Source of the DNA: Candidatus Woesebacteria bacterium GW2011_GWB1_38_8b
GTDB taxonomy: Bacteria > Patescibacteriota > Microgenomatia > UBA8517
Reading direction: 5' to 3'
Length of the DNA stretch: 36,786 nucleotides
Assembly: GCA_000993115.1 (NCBI GenBank)
Contig: LBVN01000004.1
Span: forward strand, 1 to 36,786
Position 1 is the first letter of the stretch; each line of letters opens with the position of its first letter. The position numbers and the translations under genes were made by a program. This document shows, one piece after another, positions 18,975-26,584 of the stretch. The notes beneath the pieces were generated by a model. That model saw nothing but the letters and a program-made list of their open reading frames with translations. It was not told the DNA's origin and did no database searches.

Positions 18975-19840
18975 AGCTCCATTAATTGCTGTTTCTTGCC
19001 GGGCTCTTTAATTCCAGCAAGCTCTAAATAGCGCTCGGTTGTGGAGAGTCTTTTATGTCCAGATACCTGAGAAATTAAAATCAAGTCAACCCCGTTTTTA
19101 ATGTTTTCCACAACAAATGTTGTTCTTAAATCGTTTACTGAGTACTGAGAAATATCAGCTCGTTGCATATATCGATCAATTGCTGCTCTGATGTTTCGTA
19201 CAGCCAAAGGTTTTCCGTTTTTACTAACAAAAACATATAAGGCGTCGGTTTTGGGCCTTTCGACTAAATAATGGTTTAGTGCTTCTTTTGCCGGTTGATT
19301 AAGAGGAATTTTCCTTTGAGGTTGGGTTGCATAAGCCTCGACTGTAATGTCAATTTCAGTTACATAAGCGGTTTTTAGATTTGCAACTTCGGAAATTCGT
19401 AGTCCTGTTTGTAAAAAAAGCTCAACTATTGCAGAAATCCTTACATCTCCACGTACCACATCACGAAGCGCTCTGTATTCTAAAGAAGAAAGAAATTTCG
19501 GCATGGCCATATCAATTTTTGGGTGGGATACGTTTTCCGAAGGATTTGAGGTTAAATAATTGTCAGTTACAAGCCACCTAAAAAAAGTTTTTATAGCATT
19601 TAATTTTCTCGATACTGATTTTGGTGTGTATTTATCATTTGCCAAATTATCACGAAAAGCTTCGATATCAGCCTGAAGAATTTGTTCGGCCAAAACCTTG
19701 TTTCGTTTCACAAAAAACTCAACCAATTGCTCGAGGTCGGCTCGGTATGCGAGAATAGTTGATGGGGAACGCCCTTTGTCTTCCAAGCTCTTCATGAACT
19801 TGGGCAAGACACTTTTAAGTGGTTCTTGTACCGTCATATT
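18971..19840 (-). CDS. Tyrosine recombinase (XerC/D-like)
   Basis: SAM-like N-domain (FMKSLEDKGRSPSTILAYRADLEQLVEFF), catalytic TGLRISEVANL, SVNDLRTTF, VSGHKRLSTTERYLEL; likely start Met at 19840. Confidence 0.88.
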   Translation of the reverse strand, partial: NMTVQEPLKSVLPKFMKSLEDKGRSPSTILAYRADLEQLVEFFVKRNKVLAEQILQADIEAFRDNLANDKYTPKSVSRKLNAIKTFFRWLVTDNYLTSNPSENVSHPKIDMAMPKFLSSLEYRALRDVVRGDVRISAIVELFLQTGLRISEVANLKTAYVTEIDITVEAYATQPQRKIPLNQPAKEALNHYLVERPKTDALYVFVSKNGKPLAVRNIRAAIDRYMQRADISQYSVNDLRTTFVVENIKNGVDLILISQVSGHKRLSTTERYLELAGIKEPGKKQQLMEL

Positions 19841-19929
19841 TTTACTAAGAGATATAATAACATAGTATAACAAAAAAGGTCAATAGATAAGAGTAAAATG
19901 AGGCTATATTTACAATACCAAACTCGAAT

Positions 19930-20322
19930 ATGAAAAAAACCTATAGGATTGATATTTTTAAAGCGAAGATGAACAAACTTGTAAGTTGGATTTTGATCTT
20001 GTCATTTGTTGGAGTGCTTTTTACAGTACTTAGAAATATTCAAAGTTTAAGCAGGAATAAGTTAAGAATCCTTGAAGCACAAGAAAGGCTTGAAAAGTTG
20101 GAAAAAGAACATGAAGAGCTGGAAGAAAAAGAACGAGCGGTACAAAGCACCGAGTTTAAAGAAGAACAAATCAGAGATAAATTAGGTTTGGTTAAAGAGG
20201 GGGAGATAATTGTAGTTCTGCCCGATCCTGAAATTGTAAAAAAGTTTGCTCCACCGCCGGAGGCTTCAGAAAATAAAAAAGAAGAACCTAATTGGAAAAA
20301 GTGGGTGGATTTGTTTATATGA
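19930..20322 (+). CDS. FtsB/DivIC-like septum formation initiator
   Basis: 130 aa; TM then coiled coil (RILEAQERLEKLEKEHEELEEKERAVQ) and EEQIRDKLGLVKEGEIIVVLPDP. Confidence 0.8.
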   Translation: MKKTYRIDIFKAKMNKLVSWILILSFVGVLFTVLRNIQSLSRNKLRILEAQERLEKLEKEHEELEEKERAVQSTEFKEEQIRDKLGLVKEGEIIVVLPDPEIVKKFAPPPEASENKKEEPNWKKWVDLFI

Positions 20323-20389
20323 CAGAGTTCCTTCGACCCCTTCGATTTTACTCAGGATTGTAATTCGCTCAGGACGATTTTTAAAAAAT

Positions 20390-20710
20390 TGGTTGCGGGG
20401 CTGGGAGTTGAACCCAGCCTGGGAGATTATGCATCTGTAATCTTCAGTTACCTGAAGTGTCGGACTATATCATCAACCTGTTAGACAATTTCCTTTCTAT
20501 ACATCTAATAGGTGCTCGGCGTCTAGTCTCTACGGAGTCCCGTTCGACTTATCTCGTGGTGTTGCCCCGAGTTTTATCGAAGGGTTCCCTCGGTATTGTC
20601 CTTAAAAATACTAAAGGGTGTCCACCGATATAGCCAAGTTTGCTACGACACATTACTGTGAAGAGGGCCCATAACTACTAGCCTCCCGTGCAGCCGTACA
20701 CTACCCCGCA
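20390..20710 (-). tRNA. tRNA-Met(CAU)-like gene interrupted by a group I intron
   Basis: Minus-strand exon 1 20710-20680 (TGCGGGG TA GTGT ACGGCT GCAC G GGAGG CT), exon 2 20431-20394 (CATAA TCTCC CAGG CTGGG TTCAACT CCCAG CCCCGCA) + A73 + CCA (20392-20390). Acceptor 7/7 paired; joined anticodon loop CTCATAA. Confidence 0.88.
20432..20679 (-). other. Group I intron (248 nt) in tRNA anticodon loop
   Basis: 5' exon ends in U33; intron ends in G (...ACAGATG|CATAA). R/S-like core elements GAGACTAGAC and GATGATATAGTCC, which can form P7 (GACTA/TAGTC). Confidence 0.85.
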
Positions 20711-20796
20711 TGTAAAGGAACAATGGTAATTATATTTGCTTTTAAAGAAAATAGCAATACAGTTTGTACTGGTATACTTGGTATATAATAACTTGA

Positions 20797-21483
20797 ATGG
20801 CAAAATCAAAAGAAAAATTAGAGGCTATTAAATTACGAAGTGGCGGAGAAAGTATCAAAGTGATTGCAAAAAATCTAAATGTGTCTCCGGGATCGGTTAG
20901 TAGCTGGTGCAAGAATGTAAAATTAACCAAAGAACAAATACACAAACTAGAATTAAGGGCAAAAGATCCTTATTATGGCAAGAGGCTTTCATATTCACTT
21001 AATCAACAAAGAATTAGGAAAGAAAAAACAAAAAAGCTACTAAATGAAGGGATAAAAGAGGTTGGAGAGTTGAATGATAGAGAATTTTTCTTGACTGGGG
21101 CTGCTTTGTATTGGGCAGAGGGGTTTAAAAAAGATAGTCAAGCTGGTTTAGCGAGTTTAGATCCGATCATGATTAAATTTTTTATTAAGTGGCTAAAATT
21201 GTGTTTTGGGTATAGTAATAATGATTTATCTTTTCGGATTACACTAAACGAAAGTCATAAATATAGACTTAAAGATATAGAGGGATTCTGGCAGAATTTG
21301 TTGGGAGTAGATAAAACTTATTTTCAGAAACCTTATTTTCAAAAAACAGTATGGAAAAAGGTTTATGAGAAGCCTGAAAATTATAAAGGAATACTACGGG
21401 TGAAAGTTAGAAAGAGTACAGATTTCTTGAGAAAAATACATGGATTTATTGAAGGGTTGAGATTAGAGGCTGAATTGGAGTAA
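20797..21483 (+). CDS. HTH + LAGLIDADG-like homing endonuclease-like protein
   Basis: 228 aa; N-terminal HTH (IKVIAKNLNVSPGSVSSWCKNV), then FFLTGAALYWAEGFKKDS..LASLDPIMIKFFIKWL, LAGLIDADG-like helix. Confidence 0.55.
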   Translation: MAKSKEKLEAIKLRSGGESIKVIAKNLNVSPGSVSSWCKNVKLTKEQIHKLELRAKDPYYGKRLSYSLNQQRIRKEKTKKLLNEGIKEVGELNDREFFLTGAALYWAEGFKKDSQAGLASLDPIMIKFFIKWLKLCFGYSNNDLSFRITLNESHKYRLKDIEGFWQNLLGVDKTYFQKPYFQKTVWKKVYEKPENYKGILRVKVRKSTDFLRKIHGFIEGLRLEAELE

Positions 21484-21495
21484 AATAAGCTCTGC

Positions 21496-21570
21496 GCCAA
21501 CGTAGCTCAGTGGTAGAGCAATCGTTTCATAAGCGATCGGTCACTGGTTCGAATCCAGTCGTTGGCACCA
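21496..21570 (+). tRNA. tRNA-Met(CAU) (elongator Met or lysidine-type Ile not resolved)
   Basis: GCCAACG/CGTTGGC acceptor, GCTC-AGTGGTA-GAGC D-arm, ATCGT-TTCATAA-GCGAT anticodon arm, ACTGG-TTCGAAT-CCAGT, encoded ACCA. Confidence 0.92.
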
Positions 21571-21684
21571 CGTCAAACGTGGTTAGCCGAGTTTGACTCG
21601 GCACAGTTTACCCCCTTTCTCTTTTAGTAAAAATTTGCTTACGAATCACTTTTTTAGTAATATGCTTATACATTATTACAAAAG

Positions 21685-21834
21685 CATTGATCCGGAAGGT
21701 TGGAACCGGGGAGCTGAGCAAAAGTATGCTACGGAGGCGAAACCGTAAAAAGACTTGCAACGAGTGTTGGAAATCAAAGCTCGTCAAGAATAAGGTTTAC
21801 TTATTTAGACGATCTCGCTTTGGCGAGATTTTTT
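21685..21834 (+). ncRNA. Candidate structured RNA ending in an intrinsic terminator
   Basis: Hairpins CCGG..CCGG, AGCA-AAAGTA-TGCT, TACGG..CCGTA, CTTG(CA)ACGAG..CTCGTCAAG, AATAAG-GTTTA-CTTATT, then terminator ATCTCGC-TTTG-GCGAGAT + T6; TATACAT box just upstream. Confidence 0.45.
21812..21834 (+). terminator. Rho-independent terminator
   Basis: ATCTCGC TTTG GCGAGAT followed by a T-tract. Confidence 0.75.
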
Positions 21835-21904
21835 ATTTAAGGCGACAAATTAAAGGTGGCAACGCCCTTCGCTAATGCTACGGAACGTCAAGCCGTAGAA
21901 GAAG

Positions 21905-21952
21905 AGCCCTTGTAAGATCATCAATTTATGGTGGTTTTACAAGGGCTTTTTT
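21905..21952 (+). terminator. Rho-independent terminator / attenuator candidate
   Basis: AGCCCTTGTAA (21905-21915) pairs with TTACAAGGGCT (21937-21947), then TTTTTT. Confidence 0.75.
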
Positions 21953-21983
21953 GTTGAAAAGCCCAGGAAAGGAGGTGAAAAAA

Positions 21984-22232
21984 ATGAAAGAGATCGTAAT
22001 TCCAACAATAAACAAATTCATTGCTGAAAAAAATGAGCGATTGAGGGTTGGGAGGATGAAAAACCACCCCCACAGTGAAGGTTGCGACATGTCTGGCGAT
22101 ATAGTCCTAGTTGAGAGAGACTATGTGCCAGGAACGGGTGGGGCGTGGGTACCTGGCGGGATTATGCGTGGCACGGTTACCGAATGTACATCCTGCAGAA
22201 GACAAGATCGCAGGGGTAGCTTGAGGCAGTGA
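21984..22232 (+). CDS. Small hypothetical protein (82 aa)
   Basis: Strong SD AAAGGAGGTG before ATG at 21984; MKEIVIPTINKFIAEKNERLRVGRMKNHPHSEGCDMSGDIVLVERDYVPGTGGAWVPGG..ECTSC. Confidence 0.6.
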   Translation: MKEIVIPTINKFIAEKNERLRVGRMKNHPHSEGCDMSGDIVLVERDYVPGTGGAWVPGGIMRGTVTECTSCRRQDRRGSLRQ

Positions 22233-22292
22233 AGGAAAAGGTGGCCACCTTGAATATTTGGAAATAACGAAAAATGATATAGAATAGGGTAT

Positions 22293-23276
22293 ATGAAAAA
22301 AAGAGTCCTATCTGGTATTAGAGCAACGGGAAAGCTGCATTTAGGAAATTACTTGGGTGCGGTTAAGGGTATGCTGGCTTTACAAGACGATCCGGGCTAC
22401 GAAACTCTATTTATGGTTGCAGATTTGCATTCGATAAATTCTCCCTATGATCCTAAAACGTTTCAGGAAAGTGTAAGAAGCGTGGTTATAGATTACCTTT
22501 CTGCGGGGTTAGATCCTGAAAAATCAACCATCTTTGTTCAGTCTCATGTTCCCGAACATATTGAACTTTCATATTTATTCTCATCGGTACTCACGGTTGC
22601 CAGAATGCTTCATCTACCGACCTATAAAGACAAACTGAAAGAAGACGCTGAGAATGCAAATATGGCAATGCTTTATTACCCGGTACTTATGGCTTCAGAC
22701 ATTCTTATTTATAAGGCTAATGAAGTTCCGGTTGGGGATGACCAGCTTCCTCACCTTGAGATTTCAAGGGAGGTTGCCAGAAAAATGAATGAGAAATTTG
22801 GGACAAACTTTCCGGAGCCCACTCAATTTAAAACTCAGGGGCATTCTGTTCCATCTCTTACGGGGGAGGGGAAGATGAGTAAGTCTGTTGAGGGAAGCTT
22901 CATTGCTTTGACTGATGAATTGGAAACTATCAGGAAAAAGTTGGCTTCTGTCCCGACCGATTCAGGTAAAGGAGAAAAAGTTCCAACTGAAGGTGGGGTT
23001 GCAACACTTCTAAAATTTGTTGAGCTGTTTATGGGAGCTGAAAAAAGACAAGAGTATGAGAATGCTTATGTGAGGGAGGGAATAAGATATAGTGAGTTAA
23101 AAAATGCGTTGGCAGAATCAATTTACAAAGAACTGGAACCTATTCAGAATAAAAGAAAAGAGCTTGAATCAAGCCCTGCATTTGTAAACCAAGTTATAAA
23201 AGACGGTGCAGAAAAAGCCGGCGCGATTGCAAAGGAGACTTTAGTTGAAGTGAAAGAAAAAATGGGTTTAATTTAG
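22293..23276 (+). CDS. trpS: Tryptophanyl-tRNA synthetase
   Basis: 327 aa; SGIRATGKLHLGNYLGAVKGM, MLYYPVLMASDILIYKANEVPVGDDQLPHLE, GKMSKS. Confidence 0.96.
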   Translation: MKKRVLSGIRATGKLHLGNYLGAVKGMLALQDDPGYETLFMVADLHSINSPYDPKTFQESVRSVVIDYLSAGLDPEKSTIFVQSHVPEHIELSYLFSSVLTVARMLHLPTYKDKLKEDAENANMAMLYYPVLMASDILIYKANEVPVGDDQLPHLEISREVARKMNEKFGTNFPEPTQFKTQGHSVPSLTGEGKMSKSVEGSFIALTDELETIRKKLASVPTDSGKGEKVPTEGGVATLLKFVELFMGAEKRQEYENAYVREGIRYSELKNALAESIYKELEPIQNKRKELESSPAFVNQVIKDGAEKAGAIAKETLVEVKEKMGLI

Positions 23277-23279
23277 ATT

Positions 23280-23657
23280 ATGGACAAAGTAAATTTTGCT
23301 GATTTTCAAAAATTAGATATTCGGATTGGAACAGTTGTCTCCGCAGAAGTGCCAGAGTGGAGCCATTGGGTAATGAAGTTGACAGTGGATTTAGGAGAAG
23401 AAATCGGTGAGCGGACTATTTTTGCCGGCATAATGCATTTTTACAAACCCGAAGATATCCAAGGTAAACAGTTGCCTTTTATTGTTAATTTGGAACCCAA
23501 AAAAATGGGGCCAGAGGGAGATTATAGTCAGGGGATGATGATGGCAGCAACTCAGGCATTAGAAAAGCCCATGATGATTGGTGAAGAAGAAGTATTAGAA
23601 AAACCGGTTCTTCTGAGCGTTTTAGAGAAAGTTCCTGATGGGACAAAAGTGCGTTAA
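23280..23657 (+). CDS. tRNA-binding (EMAPII/CsaA/MetG C-terminal-like) domain protein
   Basis: 125 aa; FADFQKLDIRIGTVVSAEVPEWS..KLTVDLGEEIGERTIFAGI...SQGMMMAA. Confidence 0.88.
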   Translation: MDKVNFADFQKLDIRIGTVVSAEVPEWSHWVMKLTVDLGEEIGERTIFAGIMHFYKPEDIQGKQLPFIVNLEPKKMGPEGDYSQGMMMAATQALEKPMMIGEEEVLEKPVLLSVLEKVPDGTKVR

Positions 23658-23761
23658 GGAAGCACAAATCTGTTAGCTTTTAACAAGTATTTCTGTTAAT
23701 ATAGCTTCGTGATGGTCTTGCGGCAACTTATTGCTTACTACTTATCACTTAATTCTTAATT

Positions 23762-25672
23762 ATGGATCCGTTAAAGTCCGTTAAAAATTTTAGAAATAAA
23801 AAAGTCGGCATTCCTAAAAATATTTTGGGACGCAACAAAAATAACAAGAGGGTGGAAGTTAAAGTTAGGATTAACCTTTGGAAAATTCTTATAGCTTTTT
23901 TAATCTTCATTTTCTTTTTGCCATTTTTGATTTCCGTTTTTGAAGTTGCGGGCGGAAACGGGAAAGTAGATACCTCGCAGGCGATATCTGACATTAAAGA
24001 CGGAAAAGTAAAAGAGTTGATGGTTCAGGGGCCGAAATTAATAATTACTTACAATGACGGCTCAACAAAAGTGGCTACAAAAGAGGACAACGAAAGCTTC
24101 ACCGATATTTTAAATGTAGCTAAAATCGATCCGACGAGCGTTAAATATACGGTTGTTGACCAATCAGCGACGAAAGTAATCGGTGAAATTTTGGGAGTAC
24201 TTCTTCCGATTCTTCTTATGGCGGGATTTTTCTTACTTATTCTTCGTTCGCAAAATAAAGGAGCACAGGATATTTTCTCTTTTGGTCGCAGCAAAGCAAA
24301 GCTTTTTGCAAAAGGAAAACAGTCTGTAACGTTTGCCGATGTTGCTGGAATTAATGATGCAAAAAAAGAGTTGGAAGAAATAGTTGACTTTCTAAAGAAC
24401 CCCACTAAATACCGAAAGATTGGTGCAAGAACTCCCAAAGGAGTACTTTTGTTTGGACCGGCTGGGGTTGGAAAGACCCTTTTGGCACGGGCGGTTGCAG
24501 GAGAGGCGGGGGTACCATTTTTCTCAATGGCGGGGTCCGAATTTATGGAAATGTTGGTTGGAGTTGGCGCATCGCGTGTACGCGATCTTTTTGCAACTGC
24601 AAAAGCGTCGGCCCCGGCAATTATTTTTATTGACGAAATTGATGCAATCGGAAGACAACGTGGTCGGGGACTAATGGGAGGACATGACGAGCGTGAGCAA
24701 ACCTTAAACCAGATTTTGGTTGAGATGGACGGATTTACTCCGAACGATAATGTTGTAGTTGTTGCTGCAACGAACCGCGGGGACTTACTTGACCCGGCAC
24801 TTCTTCGCCCCGGGCGCTTTGACAGGCGTGTAATGCTAGATATGCCCGACAAAGAAGGCCGTGAAGCAATTTTAAAAATTCATGCACGGGGCAAAAGATT
24901 TGTAAAAAATATTAATTGGGAGGGGGTTGCCGACCGCACTGTAGGATTTTCGGGAGCTGATTTGGAAAATATGTTGAACGAAGCTGCGATTTTAGCAGCC
25001 CGTGAAGATAAAGAAGATATTGAGCAGGAAGATATTGAAGAAGCAGCAACTAAAGTTAAATTAGGACCTGCAAAAAAGAGACTTCAATCCATAGAAGATA
25101 AAAAAATTACTGCTTATCATGAAGCAGGCCACGCTGTAGTCACGCACTTTTTGCCAAAAACCGACCCAGTCCAGAGAATTTCTATTGTTGCCCGCGGCAT
25201 GAGTTTGGGGCACACTTTTATTCCGCCAACTGCTGATCGCACTCACGATACAAAATCACGTTTATTGGAACAGATTGCTGCAATGCTCGGGGGGCGCGCA
25301 GCCGAGTCGAGTGTTTTTGATGAAATGACATCAGGGGCATCAAGCGATATTGAGCAGGCAACCAGAATTGCTCGCGCTATGGTCACTGATTTTGGAATGA
25401 GCGATTTAGGACCCGTTAATTTAGGTGCGCAATACGACGTTGATGACATGGGGAAGGCTCAGTGGTACGAACCTGCACAAATTAGCCAATCGATGCAGGA
25501 AAAAGTGGATTCGGAAGTCAGAAGAATAATTGATGAAGCCTATAAAAAGGCGCTTGCGATAGTTAAAAAAGAAAGAAAAACCCTTGATAAAGTTTCAAAA
25601 AAACTTCTTGAAGTAGAAACACTGGACCGTGAGGAATTTGAGAAAATTGTTGGGAAGAAAAATGGTGAGTAA
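23762..25672 (+). CDS. ftsH: ATP-dependent zinc metalloprotease FtsH
   Basis: 636 aa; [42 protein letters not shown]; two N-terminal TM. Confidence 0.97.
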   Translation: MDPLKSVKNFRNKKVGIPKNILGRNKNNKRVEVKVRINLWKILIAFLIFIFFLPFLISVFEVAGGNGKVDTSQAISDIKDGKVKELMVQGPKLIITYNDGSTKVATKEDNESFTDILNVAKIDPTSVKYTVVDQSATKVIGEILGVLLPILLMAGFFLLILRSQNKGAQDIFSFGRSKAKLFAKGKQSVTFADVAGINDAKKELEEIVDFLKNPTKYRKIGARTPKGVLLFGPAGVGKTLLARAVAGEAGVPFFSMAGSEFMEMLVGVGASRVRDLFATAKASAPAIIFIDEIDAIGRQRGRGLMGGHDEREQTLNQILVEMDGFTPNDNVVVVAATNRGDLLDPALLRPGRFDRRVMLDMPDKEGREAILKIHARGKRFVKNINWEGVADRTVGFSGADLENMLNEAAILAAREDKEDIEQEDIEEAATKVKLGPAKKRLQSIEDKKITAYHEAGHAVVTHFLPKTDPVQRISIVARGMSLGHTFIPPTADRTHDTKSRLLEQIAAMLGGRAAESSVFDEMTSGASSDIEQATRIARAMVTDFGMSDLGPVNLGAQYDVDDMGKAQWYEPAQISQSMQEKVDSEVRRIIDEAYKKALAIVKKERKTLDKVSKKLLEVETLDREEFEKIVGKKNGE

Positions 25673-25689
25673 TATATAATATTAGTAAT

Positions 25690-26063
25690 ATGGATGGGGC
25701 TGAAGGTCTTACTTTAAACGAGGATGGTTCACATTTAAATGCGGCCATTAGATCGTCCGTTCAAGAAATTGTTGGAAGTGAAGAGATGTCTCCGGAAGAA
25801 AGACATACCATTTTATTGGTGGTTTAGTTAGAGGGGCATTGATTGGATTAGGGCCTTCATTTGTTGCAGGTGCATTTGCTGCTGGTTCTACACCGGAGCC
25901 GAAATACAAGTTGCCCGTATTTATTGGAGTAACTATGGCAAGCCTGGTTACTTCTGGTGTAATAGGAGGATCTTCAGGTATGGGACAAGCGGAAGACGCA
26001 AGAGCAAAGTTTGCGCAACAATTAAAAGACAAAATATCAGAAAATTTACAAAAAAGCGACTAG
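25690..26063 (+). pseudogene. Small membrane protein split by an apparent frameshift
   Basis: Frame 25690-25827 encodes MDGAEGLTLNEDGSHLNAAIRSSVQEIVGSEEMSPEERHT..LLVV*; a different frame continues HFIGGLVRGALIGLGPSFVAGAFAAG..QKSD to 26063. Frame changes near ACCATTTTATT (~25808-25816). Confidence 0.5.
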
Positions 26064-26089
26064 TCCTTTAAAGTTTTATAAACAGTGTT

Positions 26090-26488
26090 ATGCAAGATGT
26101 ATTTGATAAATATTTAAGTGTCATCCTAGGAAATGCAGGCATCTCAAATACTGAGTCGGAAACGCTTAAAAGAGAAATTTATGTATGTTGGTTAGTGAGA
26201 GTGGGACGTCGTCTTGACTCTAAATTCACAAGTAGGCAAAAAGAAATTATTAATGAAATGCAAGCCAGTATAACTGAAGAAAGTTTTGATGAGGAGAAGA
26301 TGAGGAAATACTTAAAGGAGTATTTTAATTTAAGTAACAGTGACAACCCCCAAAATATTGAGGACGTTAAAGTTTTTTCGGAGGAGGCTGAAAAGATTGT
26401 TACACAGTTGTTAGACACATACTTCGTGAATGCTTCACCGGGAAAGATTGATAAAGTTAAGAGAGATTTGCAATTAATTTCTAAATGA
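26090..26488 (+). CDS. Hypothetical alpha-helical protein
   Basis: 132 aa ORF with good coding character; no family recognised. Confidence 0.55.
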   Translation: MQDVFDKYLSVILGNAGISNTESETLKREIYVCWLVRVGRRLDSKFTSRQKEIINEMQASITEESFDEEKMRKYLKEYFNLSNSDNPQNIEDVKVFSEEAEKIVTQLLDTYFVNASPGKIDKVKRDLQLISK

Positions 26489-26584
26489 TAATTAACTCTG
26501 CAATTGAATGATTGCTTTTCGAATATATTTAGGCTAATTAGTTGTTAGATTAATTGGGTCAATTTGAGTTAGAATATCTTCATA

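Noticed and set aside
18971-19873. Integrase of a complete mobile element bounded by the tRNA
   Set aside because: No cargo or second att at plausible distance; the duplicated tRNA pieces are only ~170 nt apart.
21689-21715. SRP RNA, because of CCGGAAGG
   Set aside because: Lacks the GGTCAGG...GGAAGCAGCC core and the paired 5' strand.
24049-24852. 267-aa minus-strand ORF opposite ftsH
   Set aside because: Shadow ORF antisense to a clear FtsH coding region; low-complexity Ser/Pro composition.
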